DNA of 64,000 nucleotides, taken from contig ONOG01000025.1 in assembly GCA_900319385.1 (NCBI GenBank), positions 1 through 64,000 on the forward strand, read 5' to 3'. How positions within the stretch are numbered: position 1 is the first letter of the stretch; each line of letters opens with the position of its first letter. The translations under genes were made by a program, and so were the position numbers. Below, in pieces: positions 36,539-45,535 of this stretch. The stretch comes from an uncultured Prevotellaceae bacterium (lineage in GTDB: Bacteria > Bacteroidota > Bacteroidia > Bacteroidales > Bacteroidaceae). Below the pieces are notes generated by a model. The model made no database searches. It saw only the letters and a list, made by a program, of their open reading frames with translations, and had not been told where the DNA came from.

Positions 36539-37530
36539 ATCACGTTGACTTCAGGATGTATGCTGATACCGAACTTTTCACAAACTGCTGCACAAACGGC
36601 ATCACTCAAGCGCAGGATGTCCTGTCCACTGGCGCCACCACGATTCACCAGCACCAATGCTTGGCGACTGTGCACCGCAGCTGCTCCCAGCGACTTTCCC
36701 TTCCATCCGCTCTGCTCGATGAGCCATCCAGCAGGAATCTTCACCCCGTTCGGCACATCGTAGAAGGGCATCATGGGATATTCCTGCCGCAGCGCTTCAA
36801 ACTTCTCGCGGCTCACCACGGGATTGACAAAGAAACTGCCTGCATTGCCCATCACAGCAGGGTCAGGCAGTTTTTCGCGTCGTATCTTAATAATGACGTC
36901 GCGAACCGATTCCGCTGTCACTTCGCTGTTAGGGTTAAGGTGGCTGCGTATGTTTCCGTAGTCGAGGCATGGATGAAACGTTTTCGAGAGTCGATACAGG
37001 ACATATGTCACCGCATAACGGCCGCGCCATTCCTGCTTGAAGATGCTTTGACGATAGCCGTAGTGGCACTCGGCATTCATGAAAGTGCGGCTCTCTCCTG
37101 TATGCAGGTCCACACATTCCACTCGCTCTATCACGTCCTTGGCTTCCACACCATAGGCTCCGATATTCTGTACAGCACTGGCACCAACCTCACCAGGGAT
37201 GAGTGAAAGGTTTTCGATGCCATACCATCTATGGGCAATCGTTTCGGCCACCAAATCGTCCCACATCATGCCGGCACCCACTCGCACGAGCACGCTGTCG
37301 GCATCTTCGTCCACTTGCTCCACACCCAGAATCCGGCTATGTAGCACCACGCCGTCGAAGTCTTGCGTAAACAGCAGATTACTGCCTCCGCCTATGTGTA
37401 GCACACGCTTCTGAATGAGGTCAGGAACAAGGCTTTTCAGTTCATCCACCGTCTCATACTCCACATATTCAGCTGCTCGAACTTCGATTCCGAAGGTATT
37501 GTATATCTGTGCATTAAAAGTCGATTTCAT
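36535..37530 (-). CDS. murB: UDP-N-acetylenolpyruvoylglucosamine reductase
   Basis: About 331 residues from the ATG at 37530 ([17 protein letters not shown]). It reduces the enolpyruvyl group to make UDP-MurNAc, an early cytoplasmic step of peptidoglycan synthesis. FAD-binding motifs: [10 protein letters not shown] (about 45-54), [10 protein letters not shown] (about 88), [17 protein letters not shown] (about 113-129), and a catalytic region [11 protein letters not shown] (about 230). The type I length fits. It overlaps the upstream DUF4348 gene by 17 nt and the MBL gene by 4 nt, forming a tight three-gene operon. Confidence 0.96.
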   Translation of the reverse strand: MKSTFNAQIYNTFGIEVRAAEYVEYETVDELKSLVPDLIQKRVLHIGGGSNLLFTQDFDGVVLHSRILGVEQVDEDADSVLVRVGAGMMWDDLVAETIAHRWYGIENLSLIPGEVGASAVQNIGAYGVEAKDVIERVECVDLHTGESRTFMNAECHYGYRQSIFKQEWRGRYAVTYVLYRLSKTFHPCLDYGNIRSHLNPNSEVTAESVRDVIIKIRREKLPDPAVMGNAGSFFVNPVVSREKFEALRQEYPMMPFYDVPNGVKIPAGWLIEQSGWKGKSLGAAAVHSRQALVLVNRGGASGQDILRLSDAVCAAVCEKFGISIHPEVNVI

Positions 37531-38362
37531 AGAGTTGCCAGCGACCATCCGTACGGTCGAATTTATATTTCACAAACAAGCTGTTGCTCAGACCTTCCAT
37601 CAGCAGAATCTTTCGGTTCTCACTCAGTGCAGCCTGCCCATAGTCGATGGCAGTCATCGTACTGGTCGGCAGTGGCATCTGGTCGCGAAACTCCGGCCAT
37701 TCCTCTTCCGTCAGTTCTGTTTCGCCACCTTCTTCTTCATCCCCAGCCTCGCTGACGAGCCTAAGCGGAAAGTCGATGGATTGACGTTGAAACAGGGTAT
37801 CGTTGGCAAACTGGCTGTAGAATTCGAGGAAAGAACCTTGCGGCGAATGGGTGATGGATTTCGCGTCGTAGTCAGTCAGCATCCATTTGCCCTGCACCCG
37901 CTGAAAATGATAACGATCCATCGTCTGCTGAAGCAAGTTGATATGATCCACTGCCACGGCATGGACCGATGTGTCGTTCTGAGCTGCCATGTCCGTTTCG
38001 CGGTCGTAAATCACAGCATAGAATTCCTGCGGTTCGAAAGCTCCACGCTCCTTCCACTCCGCCTGCGTCATCGACTCGCCGTCTCCTTTTGCTGAGGTGA
38101 GGGGGAAGCTGACACGTTGCAACTGATACCTGCTGTCGGTGGTAAAGGCATAGAAAAAGTCGGCAAAAAGCATATCGGCAGTCTCTGGCTCAGGTTCATC
38201 GTCGTAGAGCATGAGGCTATCGACAAATTCTTCCTCTGCTTCTAGCACAGAATCCGTCGGCACTTGCTCCGTGTCTGGCGTACTGCCATGGCACGACGAC
38301 AGTAGTACAACCACCGTCAGCAGCAAGCATAAAAATGGATTCTTGGAGTTCGAAAATATCAT
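37514..38362 (-). CDS. DUF4348 lipoprotein
   Basis: 282 residues with a lipoprotein signal ([16 protein letters not shown] at about 24), an acidic linker (about 30-60), and a DUF4348 domain (about 60-282) with [18 protein letters not shown] and [13 protein letters not shown] at its two ends. The family is restricted to Bacteroidetes and has no known function. It heads the murB operon, so it would be made with cell-wall enzymes. A TAACTTTGC box lies 18-26 bp upstream. Confidence 0.82.
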   Translation of the reverse strand: MIFSNSKNPFLCLLLTVVVLLSSCHGSTPDTEQVPTDSVLEAEEEFVDSLMLYDDEPEPETADMLFADFFYAFTTDSRYQLQRVSFPLTSAKGDGESMTQAEWKERGAFEPQEFYAVIYDRETDMAAQNDTSVHAVAVDHINLLQQTMDRYHFQRVQGKWMLTDYDAKSITHSPQGSFLEFYSQFANDTLFQRQSIDFPLRLVSEAGDEEEGGETELTEEEWPEFRDQMPLPTSTMTAIDYGQAALSENRKILLMEGLSNSLFVKYKFDRTDGRWQLYEIDF

Positions 38363-38379
38363 GATTTTGAAAAATTACT

Positions 38380-38388
38380 GCAAAGTTA
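38380..38388 (-). promoter_or_regulatory. Predicted -7 box (TAACTTTGC) of the DUF4348-murB operon
   Basis: Exact consensus on the minus strand. It is back to back with the pheS promoter 45 bp away. Confidence 0.65.
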
Positions 38389-38432
38389 GTGTTTCTTTTT
38401 CACTTAGACGTTAAAATTTAGACAAAAATGCG

Positions 38433-38441
38433 TAACTTTGC
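38433..38441 (+). promoter_or_regulatory. Predicted -7 box (TAACTTTGC) of pheS
   Basis: Exact consensus 30 bp before the pheS ATG. An earlier in-frame start at 38438 would lie inside it and is excluded. Confidence 0.65.
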
Positions 38442-38470
38442 AGTCAATTCAAAGATTAAACGCAAGAAAA

Positions 38471-39490
38471 ATGTTAGAACGTATCAAACAGATGCTTGCC
38501 GAGGTCGATGCACTCCAGGCAAAGACCGCCGACGATGTCGAGGCGCTGCGCATCAAATACCTGAGCAAGAAGGGCGAAATCACCGCCCTGATGAACGATT
38601 TCCGTCTGGTTCCTGCCGAGCAGAAGAAGCAGGTCGGTATCGCCATCAACGAACTGAAGAACCGCGCCATGGAGCGCATCAACGGGCTGAAGCAGACCTT
38701 CGCCTCAAAGGACACTCAGCAGGACGACCTTGACCTCAGCCGCACTGCCTACCCCACTCCCCTCGGCACACGCCATCCGCTCACACTGGTGAAGAACGAG
38801 ATTATCGACATCTTTGCCCGTCTCGGTTTCTCGCTGGCCGAAGGTCCTGAAGTAGAGGACGACTGGCACGTGTTCTCGTCGATGAACTTCCCCGACGACC
38901 ACCCTGCCCGCGATATGCAGGACACCTTCTTCGTCGAGAGCCATCCCGACATCATCCTGCGTACCCATACCAGCAGTGTTCAGGCACGAGTGATGGAGCA
39001 CACTCAGCCCCCCATCCGTGTCATCTGCCCAGGCCGTGTCTATCGCAACGAAGCCATCTCCGCCCGTGCCCACTGTTTCTTCCATCAGGTCGAGGGACTC
39101 TACGTTGACAAGGACGTTTCTTTCACCGACCTCAAGCAAGTCCTGCTACTCTTTGCCAAGGAGATGTTTGGCAACGATACGAAGATTCGTCTGCGTCCTT
39201 CCTATTTTCCGTTCACCGAACCTTCGGCAGAGATGGACGTCAGCTGCACCATTTGTGGTGGTAAGGGCTGCGCCATGTGTAAAGGATCGGGCTGGCTTGA
39301 AATTCTCGGTTGCGGCATGGTCCACCCCAACGTTCTCGCAGCCAACGGCATCGACCCGACCCAGTATAAGGGCTACGCCTTCGGTATGGGCATCGAGCGC
39401 ATCGCCAACCTCAAGTATCAGGTACGTGACCTCCGCCTCTTCTCTGAGAACGACGTCCGCTTCCTTCGCGAATTTGAGGCAGCAAACTAA
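38471..39490 (+). CDS. pheS: Phenylalanyl-tRNA synthetase alpha subunit
   Basis: 339 residues from the ATG at 38471. The N-terminal coiled coil (about 1-85) binds tRNA, and the class II catalytic core follows (HPLTLVKNEIIDIFARLGF, GPEVEDDWHVFSSMNFPDDHPARD, LRTHTSSVQ, RVYRNEAISARAHCFFHQVEG). The last motif is FGMGIERIANLKY. It pairs with PheT, which is not in the window. Monocistronic. Confidence 0.97.
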   Translation: MLERIKQMLAEVDALQAKTADDVEALRIKYLSKKGEITALMNDFRLVPAEQKKQVGIAINELKNRAMERINGLKQTFASKDTQQDDLDLSRTAYPTPLGTRHPLTLVKNEIIDIFARLGFSLAEGPEVEDDWHVFSSMNFPDDHPARDMQDTFFVESHPDIILRTHTSSVQARVMEHTQPPIRVICPGRVYRNEAISARAHCFFHQVEGLYVDKDVSFTDLKQVLLLFAKEMFGNDTKIRLRPSYFPFTEPSAEMDVSCTICGGKGCAMCKGSGWLEILGCGMVHPNVLAANGIDPTQYKGYAFGMGIERIANLKYQVRDLRLFSENDVRFLREFEAAN

Positions 39491-39539
39491 GCCACACTTT
39501 TATCATTCGTTGGCAAGTTGAACTTGCTTCAGCTACATA

Positions 39540-39602
39540 TTTCACCGATTTCACGAATCCGCGACACTGAGCAAGCGCGGTAAATTCGTGGAATCGGTGA
39601 AA
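39540..39602. terminator. Large hairpin between pheS and GH43 genes
   Basis: TTTCACCGATTTCACGAAT pairs imperfectly with AATTCGTGGAATCGGTGAAA across an inner CCGCG/CGCGG stem. It lies between convergent genes and probably terminates one or both. Confidence 0.6.
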
Positions 39603-39650
39603 TTCGTAATACTAAGTGTTTCTTAGTTGAAGGCAACTGTGGCCCAATCT

Positions 39651-40664
39651 TTATCTGGGTTTATACACAGTGCCCACTTTCAGTTTGTCACCTTTGTCAT
39701 CGAGGGTGAAAAACTTGGGATGACGGATGTACTGACCGCGGCTATTAACGGCATGGCTGTGAATCGACATCAGAAGCCGACCATCAAAGGTTCGGAACAT
39801 CATGCCATGGCCATAATTCGGAGGTGTGATGGGATGAGGTTCCTGCACCCACGGTCCCTCCAGCTTGCCGCTCTTGCTGTACGCCACACCCTGCGTATAG
39901 GTTTTCCCAACCCAACTGGTCCAGAGCATGCCCAGCCGTCCCGTCTTGGTGCGGAACACCCACGGGCCGTCGGTCACCATGTTAGGGCGTCGCTCGCCAT
40001 GTACGGCATCGTCGCGGCTCCAAGGCGAGTCGAAGGCACGGAACAGGATGCGTGCGTCACCTTCCGTTCCTCTCAGGTCGGGCTTCAGACGGATACACTC
40101 CACCGTACCATTGCGGTTCTGCAGCCATTCGTGGCAGTACACCATATAGGGCGTGCCGTCAGGCTCTGTCCACAACGTGGCATCCAGCGTCGGTCGGTCG
40201 GCAGGCAGATACGTTGCATCACCCCCCTCAATGGGTCGGTAGGGTCCCTCAGCCCTGTCACTTACCAAAACATGGCAAGCCCGTCGCTCAATCACGTTGC
40301 CCATCACCGTGTCGATTTTCACGCTGTGGTTGGTAAATGTGGCAAAGTAGTAGTAGCGCGTACCCACCTTATGAATTTCTGCCGCCCAGATGGCTGGCCG
40401 TGGCCCCATCCACGACGTCGAGTCCACCTCGACCACGTCGTACGGCCCGCTCCATGTAGCCAGGTCCTTACTCTTCCAAAGCCGTCCGCCCGTACCCGTC
40501 ATGTAATACGTGTGTGTCGCCTCGTCGGCCAGTACAAACGGATCACTCAGTACAATGGAATCGAGCGGCACATTTTCGCGAGGCTTCCATCCTCGGCGTT
40601 GCGCCTGAGCCGTCGCCGACAGCAACGTCAGAGCCGCCAGCAGCATAAAGATTCTTCTATTCAT
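39651..40664 (-). CDS. Glycoside hydrolase family 43, exported
   Basis: 337 residues with a signal peptide (MNRRIFMLLAALTLLSATAQAQ). The five-bladed propeller of GH43 carries a catalytic base Asp in VLSDPFVLAD (about 41), a pKa-modulating Asp in TLDATLW (about 166) and the acid Glu in VYCHEWLQ (about 183). The family cleaves arabinose- or xylose-linked plant polysaccharides; the subfamily is not clear. No SusC/SusD genes are adjacent. A TATCTTTGGC-like box lies about 20-30 bp upstream. Confidence 0.87.
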   Translation of the reverse strand: MNRRIFMLLAALTLLSATAQAQRRGWKPRENVPLDSIVLSDPFVLADEATHTYYMTGTGGRLWKSKDLATWSGPYDVVEVDSTSWMGPRPAIWAAEIHKVGTRYYYFATFTNHSVKIDTVMGNVIERRACHVLVSDRAEGPYRPIEGGDATYLPADRPTLDATLWTEPDGTPYMVYCHEWLQNRNGTVECIRLKPDLRGTEGDARILFRAFDSPWSRDDAVHGERRPNMVTDGPWVFRTKTGRLGMLWTSWVGKTYTQGVAYSKSGKLEGPWVQEPHPITPPNYGHGMMFRTFDGRLLMSIHSHAVNSRGQYIRHPKFFTLDDKGDKLKVGTVYKPR

Positions 40665-40701
40665 GTTTTACTCGGTGTTATCTGCGCCAAAGATACGACA
40701 A

Positions 40702-40826
40702 AAAAGTGAAAAGAGAAAAGTGAAAGGTGAAAATTCAGAAAAAAAGTGTAAATTTGCATTTCGGCGCAATGTGTTTTTAAGTTTTTTGTGTTTTTAAGTT
40801 TTTGAGTTTTCACTTTTCACTTCTAT
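40702..40826. repeat. GTGAAAA / TTTTTAAGTTTT simple repeats
   Basis: AAAAGTGAAAAG units at 40702-40730 and TTTTTAAGTTTTT..TTTTCACTTTTCACTT at 40774-40823 flank the start of the metallopeptidase gene. Related tracts are at 34355 and 35716-35760. Confidence 0.6.
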
Positions 40827-41525
40827 ATGCAATATCTTCTTAAGGACTCCCAGCTCGGCACGCTCCGCATCAGTGTCAATCCCCGTGCACGTCGCATCAT
40901 CATGCGCGCCACTGCCGACGGACTCCGCATCACCGTCCCGCCTGGCACCAGCCACACGACCCTCATCGACACCCTCAACGCGCATACCGAAGAGTTAAAA
41001 GCCATGCAGCAGCGACAGGTCAATCAAAAACATCCAATCGATTTCAATTACCAAATCCACACAGACCTCCTGCAGCTGCGCCTTGTCCCCAGCAACCGCG
41101 CAGCGTTCTACCTCAACCGCCACATCGGACAGTGCGAGATTGTCTGCCCTGCCACCACAGACTTCGCAGCTCGCCAGTCATGGCTGCACGACATCATTGT
41201 CGAGCAACTACGCATTCAAGCTAAAGCCATCCTGCCTCCACGCCTCAAAGCCTTGGCCGAGAAACACGGATTCCAGTACGAACGTGTGAGCATCCAGTCG
41301 TCGCAAACCCGCTGGGGCAGCTGTTCTGGACGTAACACCATCAACCTTAGTCTTTATCTCATGACACTCCCCTCGCGCCTCATCGACTATGTCCTGCTGC
41401 ACGAACTCTGCCACACCGTCCATCACGACCACTCTCCCCAGTTTTGGGCACTGATGGATCGCGAGACCGACGGACAAGCTCATACCCTGCGAAATGAATT
41501 AAAGGGGCATCAGACAGAAATCTGA
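40827..41525 (+). CDS. YgjP/SprT-like metallopeptidase (DUF45)
   Basis: 232 residues. The zinc motif is LLHELCHTVHHDHSPQFW (about 190-207), an HExxH with a third histidine in the DHSPQFW part. SSQTRWGSCSG (about 152) is the other family mark. DUF45 proteins are predicted zinc-dependent peptidases; substrates are unknown. The last 30 codons and stop (41438-41530 region) are repeated almost exactly at 45433-45525, on the far side of an AT-rich cassette. So the 3' end of this gene looks like the insertion site. Confidence 0.88.
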   Translation: MQYLLKDSQLGTLRISVNPRARRIIMRATADGLRITVPPGTSHTTLIDTLNAHTEELKAMQQRQVNQKHPIDFNYQIHTDLLQLRLVPSNRAAFYLNRHIGQCEIVCPATTDFAARQSWLHDIIVEQLRIQAKAILPPRLKALAEKHGFQYERVSIQSSQTRWGSCSGRNTINLSLYLMTLPSRLIDYVLLHELCHTVHHDHSPQFWALMDRETDGQAHTLRNELKGHQTEI

Positions 41526-41530
41526 CAGAC
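41438..41530 (+). repeat. 93-bp direct repeat, copy 1 (3' end of the DUF45 gene)
   Basis: Identical at 91 of 93 positions to 45433-45525 by direct reading. It covers the last 29 codons of the peptidase, its TGA stop, and 5 bp beyond. The unit from copy 1 to copy 2 is 3995 bp long. Confidence 0.9.
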
Positions 41531-41673
41531 AGTTTTAAAACATTGACCCTTTGGTGTAAAGTCAAAACGATGTTTGTCCAACTCACATCTTCCGAAGTTA
41601 TGCCTGTTGCCATAAAGCTCGACCTGTTCTTAACAGTTACAATCCCTTTAATGACTTGTTGGGAACAATTTGG

Positions 41674-41732
41674 GAACAAGAAACCCACAGACTTTATTGA
41701 TAACTACTGAAAGTCTGTGGGTTTCCTTGTTC
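41674..41732. terminator. 22-bp hairpin at the left side of the cassette
   Basis: 41674-41695 pairs with 41710-41732 (one bulge), a strong hairpin around a 14-nt loop. It lies downstream of both the peptidase gene and the cassette operon, so it can terminate both. GGGAACAA is repeated just before it. Confidence 0.75.
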
Positions 41733-41780
41733 TGTTATCAATCTTGATAAGATGAATATAAGAATATGTGATTGGTTACT

Positions 41781-42851
41781 TTAATCAATATTCCAATAAG
41801 CATCAGGTTCGCCATCAAAAATCATATCAATTTCATCGTTTGTATATCCCATTACATCGTGAACATAGGTTCCAGAATAATCACCATTATATTCAATGTA
41901 ATTATTTGTGTTCCTTCTCTCATATCTGAAATTTGATGGAATATCAAATGGTTTCATGTCTTTAAATAGTTCTAATAATTCAGAATGAGGGTGAGCATCA
42001 TTGATAAATAGCCCCTTTATATAACCAAAAACCTTTGAAGCAATTTCAATGACTTGGGTATCACTAATTGTTATATTACAAGTCCGATTTTGACAAAAAA
42101 GATTAAGTAATTCGTGCTTTCTCTTACCACCATTTAGTAAATCTAATTGGGCATAGGATAATTCTTTTCTCCAACCCTTAAAATTATTGCTATAATAACG
42201 GACTAAGTGATAGAAGATGGAAGGCGAGTCATACTTGCATAAGACATCTATATTGTCAGCTTGTTTTAGTTTGTCTATGACAATCATATAGATTCTCTCA
42301 TTTTGAATTAGTTCATAATACAATAATGAAGAGAAAAAAGCTTTGTCTTTTTGATAGGCTTCCAAATGGCAGTTGTATAAAATGCAATACAACCACAGTG
42401 CTGACAGTTTCTTTATATTTCCTGTATCGTTACATACGAATACCCAATTCAGATAACAAAGAATTCGTAAGTTAAATATGAAATTTCTATCACTCTTATC
42501 TAACCATATGTTCGTTCCATCTCTATATTTGTAAAAATCACCTCCTACAGATTCTGTATTTTTCTTGAACTCGTCGTTATGATAGTGGTAAACGATTTTT
42601 CCAAATGGGAATAGCCATTCTTGAAAAATAGGAGTAGAATAATGATGCTGGACACTATGGAATAAATTGATCCTTCTGCTTAAACGAAATATATCAAAAA
42701 TATCTGTTTGGTCAGTTGGGAACTTAAACTTTGAAGTATCTATAAAATGACACAAATACTTGTCTTCAAATGACAATTCTTGCTGTTTTGATTCTATAAC
42801 GTCAAGTAGTAACTTGAACTCAGAATCAGGAACGGTCTTATCTAATGGCAA
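41781..42851 (-). CDS. Cassette protein A: unknown, with a conserved-looking DAYWNID tail
   Basis: 356 residues, not recognised. It is helical, rich in Tyr, Phe, Asn and Asp, with no signal peptide, no clear membrane span and no nucleotide-binding motif. The C-terminus reads SGTYVHDVMGYTNDEIDMIFDGEPDAYWNID in short pieces: a TYVHDVMGYTNDEID part, then a FDGEPDAYWNID end. I recall similar C-terminal tails on other Bacteroidales proteins but cannot check it. Last gene of the operon D-C-B-A; its start overlaps the end of B by 14 nt. Base use is AT-rich compared with both sides, a sign of transfer. A role in defence or in the cassette itself is only a guess from context. Confidence 0.75.
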   Translation of the reverse strand: MPLDKTVPDSEFKLLLDVIESKQQELSFEDKYLCHFIDTSKFKFPTDQTDIFDIFRLSRRINLFHSVQHHYSTPIFQEWLFPFGKIVYHYHNDEFKKNTESVGGDFYKYRDGTNIWLDKSDRNFIFNLRILCYLNWVFVCNDTGNIKKLSALWLYCILYNCHLEAYQKDKAFFSSLLYYELIQNERIYMIVIDKLKQADNIDVLCKYDSPSIFYHLVRYYSNNFKGWRKELSYAQLDLLNGGKRKHELLNLFCQNRTCNITISDTQVIEIASKVFGYIKGLFINDAHPHSELLELFKDMKPFDIPSNFRYERRNTNNYIEYNGDYSGTYVHDVMGYTNDEIDMIFDGEPDAYWNID

Positions 42852-44385
42852 AAAAAATAGAATATCCTATTTTCTTTGCAATATGGAATATCGCAGCGTT
42901 TGTAAAAACCCTATATCCCACAGAATTTTGAAAACCTTTTGCAGCCTGACATTTGCTATTTTCGAACTTTGTCTGGATTCTTGGTGAAGGATTATAGTCA
43001 TCTTTTGAATAACTTAGCAATGACGTTATCCCTATTGTATGTGATTTGGATGTATAGTCAAGCAGAGTAATACATCCAACAATATTTTCATTAAACGACA
43101 ACTCAGGTATGGTCTCAGTCAAGTATTCCTTGATTATTTCAAACGCTTTGTCGCTATAGATGATAAATTTTTCATTATTTCTTTTATACTTACATCGATA
43201 AGTATAGAAAAAACGATTGGTTGCTGATAAAGTCAAATTCTCTACAACCAGACTATAATGAATAGTGTCATGCTGTATCTTTACACCATCAGTCCATTCT
43301 CCAAACATTGATATCTTTGGATAATCTTTATCTTCGACATTTGAACAAATGCATATAGGAAACAATGAATACTTGTTTTCTAGGTTTTTCAATATTCCCT
43401 GAAATGAGTTGTAATGTTCATCAAATGAATCAAACAAGGAACTATGCCGATACTCTCTGTCTTGCTTTTTCTTTTTATCCCATTCCAATTTTTCTTCGTA
43501 TTTCGACATCAAGAAGGCTTTTCCTTTTTCTAAATCCCCTTTAAATTTCAGAATTTGAACTTGACGAATGGGCATGATTCTTCCTTTCCATAAGAAAGAA
43601 CGAATCCAACTTGAACAACTTTTGTCATTAAGTTCTGTTTCTGCCCATTTCTCTAATTGCTTGTAGTATCTCTCCTGATCAGGGTAAAAAACTTCAGAAA
43701 TAATTTTTTTTGCAGATTCAACATCTTTTAATTCTCCAAAGCCAAAGCAATCTGGACCAATAAATGCAAGTTTCTCCTTCATTAAATTCCAGCGACGATT
43801 CCCATATTGCTTCTTTGTAAGGGGGGAGTTGATCCAATCACATAATTGCTGGTAGAGCATGTTTGAAGAGCCAAATACTTTGTCCCATCCGATTCTTTGC
43901 GATAGTTCTTTTTTTACAAGCAAGTAGTCTGAATGCACATTTCCCTTCAACTTATTCAGGAATAAAGGTAGATGTCCATGAGTATCAGTCCCTTCTTTCC
44001 ATTTACGCACTTTTTCTAAATCCTTGAAAAAATCTTCAACAAAAGCATCTTCTAATTTACCTTCTTTGTTGTCTTCTTCAACTAGAGGTACAATACTCTC
44101 AAACCATGAGATTTCTTGCTCTTTCTTTTTAATTACGTCATTGACTTTATCCTCAATCCTCTTAATGTTCTTATCAAACTCCCAACAGTCAATGATGCCT
44201 ATTCCAAAAATATAGGCATCATTGCTGCCCATTATCGAAAATTGAGAGGCTAAATCAACTCTAAATAGACGCTTGAATTCACGACGGAACAATAAAGTGT
44301 ACTTGTTGTCATCAAAAGCCTTATTAAAATACTCTTCTATGGAGTGGAGCATTTTTATAGCATCTGGAGATGGTTTTGTCAACAT
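42838..44385 (-). CDS. Cassette protein B: large protein of unknown function
   Basis: 515 residues, not recognised. Lys- and Glu-rich, soluble, with predicted coiled coil around residues 75-100 (DKNIKRIEDKVNDVIKKKE) and 305-330 (EEKLEWDKKKKQDRE). Aromatic residues are frequent in the C-terminal half (about 350-515), which alternates like a beta-rich domain. No P-loop, nuclease, protease or transferase motif is visible. It overlaps gene A by 14 nt and lies 36 nt after gene C. The AT-rich composition marks it as acquired. Confidence 0.75.
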   Translation of the reverse strand: MLTKPSPDAIKMLHSIEEYFNKAFDDNKYTLLFRREFKRLFRVDLASQFSIMGSNDAYIFGIGIIDCWEFDKNIKRIEDKVNDVIKKKEQEISWFESIVPLVEEDNKEGKLEDAFVEDFFKDLEKVRKWKEGTDTHGHLPLFLNKLKGNVHSDYLLVKKELSQRIGWDKVFGSSNMLYQQLCDWINSPLTKKQYGNRRWNLMKEKLAFIGPDCFGFGELKDVESAKKIISEVFYPDQERYYKQLEKWAETELNDKSCSSWIRSFLWKGRIMPIRQVQILKFKGDLEKGKAFLMSKYEEKLEWDKKKKQDREYRHSSLFDSFDEHYNSFQGILKNLENKYSLFPICICSNVEDKDYPKISMFGEWTDGVKIQHDTIHYSLVVENLTLSATNRFFYTYRCKYKRNNEKFIIYSDKAFEIIKEYLTETIPELSFNENIVGCITLLDYTSKSHTIGITSLLSYSKDDYNPSPRIQTKFENSKCQAAKGFQNSVGYRVFTNAAIFHIAKKIGYSIFFAIR

Positions 44386-44421
44386 ATGAAAGAGTTTGGT
44401 ATTGTATAGTTCTTGAAATTG

Positions 44422-44685
44422 TTAATCGTAGATATCCAAAGAACTGTAAAAATCCTGAAAAGCCTCATACCGTTTACCATCTAGTGAAAGATATGTTTTT
44501 CCAATCAGGCTATTGTCATCATAAAGCCATGCCAACAACTTTGGATTCGACTCTAATTGTTCCATTAAGTATCCTTGTGGATCGGTATAATCACAATGTT
44601 GTGTGTACATTGAACAAATGTGATTTCTTTTAAAATTCACATTTGGAATACAATCAATCTCAGCCTGAGTTGCATATCTTCTCAT
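44422..44685 (-). CDS. Cassette protein C: small protein of unknown function
   Basis: 87 residues, not recognised. The text holds three cysteines in the first third (C12, C24, C31) with two nearby histidines (H22, H30), which could bind a metal, then a helical acidic half. It is in the same direction as its neighbours, 35 nt after D and 36 nt before B, which supports it as a real gene of the operon. No known toxin or antitoxin signature is evident. Confidence 0.6.
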   Translation of the reverse strand: MRRYATQAEIDCIPNVNFKRNHICSMYTQHCDYTDPQGYLMEQLESNPKLLAWLYDDNSLIGKTYLSLDGKRYEAFQDFYSSLDIYD

Positions 44686-44720
44686 AAATACGTATTTTAA
44701 GCAGGGTGTTATAACTAATG

Positions 44721-45365
44721 CTATATATTAACAAACGTTATATCTCTTTCTTTTAGATAATTTGTTATAACCTGATATAAAGGGATAGCTTCTTTTCTAA
44801 ATGGGTCATTGGCCAAAAGTTCATCCATGTCATCACTAAGTTCTTCATACCATTGTGACAACTCTTCCATCCAAAACCCTTTTTTCTTTGCTGTAAGCAT
44901 CAGGTTTAATTCCAAACCTTTAGCAGCATTCAACGAACGTTGATTGTCAATAGGTCTTCCCATGATTTTATTCATTCTTTCAGGCGCAAAAGGATTAGTG
45001 TCAACGATGAATTTCGCAAATTCATTGCGTCCATAATGGAGAAGAGTAATAAATGCTGGCCAATTCCTATCATAAAACATGCCAGTTTCAAGTTGATGCA
45101 TATAAAGATAATACGAGGTCGCAAACACAAGATTGCGGACATTAATATCTTTGTACGTAGGATAATCAGAGGGGAACTGACAAGTAAGAATACTTGATAT
45201 GGCAATTGATAATTTCTCTTCGTTTGCACAATTTATGAGAATTACCGGATTTTCGATAATGCAGGAAAGCAAGTCCTTTATTGAACTCACTGTTGCAACG
45301 TCGTTAAGATCTTCACTTGCTTTCATGTTTGAAAGGCATGTGTTTAGGACTTCGTTAATATTCAT
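44721..45365 (-). CDS. Cassette protein D: unknown, first gene of the operon
   Basis: 214 residues, not recognised. Mostly helical with no signal peptide; MNINEVLNTCLSNMKASEDL starts the protein and YQVITNYLKERDITFVNI ends it. It has the look of a helical-repeat or immunity-type protein, but no family can be named. It is the promoter-proximal gene of D-C-B-A and lies 67 bp inside the right copy of the 93-bp repeat. No consensus -7 box is visible upstream, so its promoter may differ from the host's. Confidence 0.7.
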   Translation of the reverse strand: MNINEVLNTCLSNMKASEDLNDVATVSSIKDLLSCIIENPVILINCANEEKLSIAISSILTCQFPSDYPTYKDINVRNLVFATSYYLYMHQLETGMFYDRNWPAFITLLHYGRNEFAKFIVDTNPFAPERMNKIMGRPIDNQRSLNAAKGLELNLMLTAKKKGFWMEELSQWYEELSDDMDELLANDPFRKEAIPLYQVITNYLKERDITFVNI

Positions 45366-45432
45366 AGTAAAACATATTAATTAAAAATATCTACCATCAA
45401 GATGAATCTTTCTGACCCGGCCATCTGCTAAA

Positions 45433-45525
45433 CCAGTTTTGGGCACTGATGGATCGCGTGACCGACGGACAAGCTCATACCCTGCGAAATGAATTAAAGG
45501 GACATCAGACAGAAATCTGACAGAC
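45433..45525 (+). repeat. 93-bp direct repeat, copy 2 (duplicated 3' end of the DUF45 gene)
   Basis: Duplicate of 41438-41530 with two substitutions (A to T, changing Glu to Val in the peptidase frame, and G to A, silent). It is a gene-end fragment with no start, between the cassette and the GIY-YIG gene. Confidence 0.9.
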
Positions 45526-45535
45526 TGTCCTATTG

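Noticed and set aside
41570..41712. 46-residue plus-strand frame at the left side of the cassette (and a 102-residue minus-strand frame across the peptidase end)
   Set aside because: Both run through the terminator hairpin or the repeat; no family features.
41781..45365. Assigning the cassette to a named defence system (restriction-modification, CBASS, Abi, toxin-antitoxin)
   Set aside because: No nuclease, methylase, cyclase, P-loop or toxin motif could be seen; naming one would be invention.
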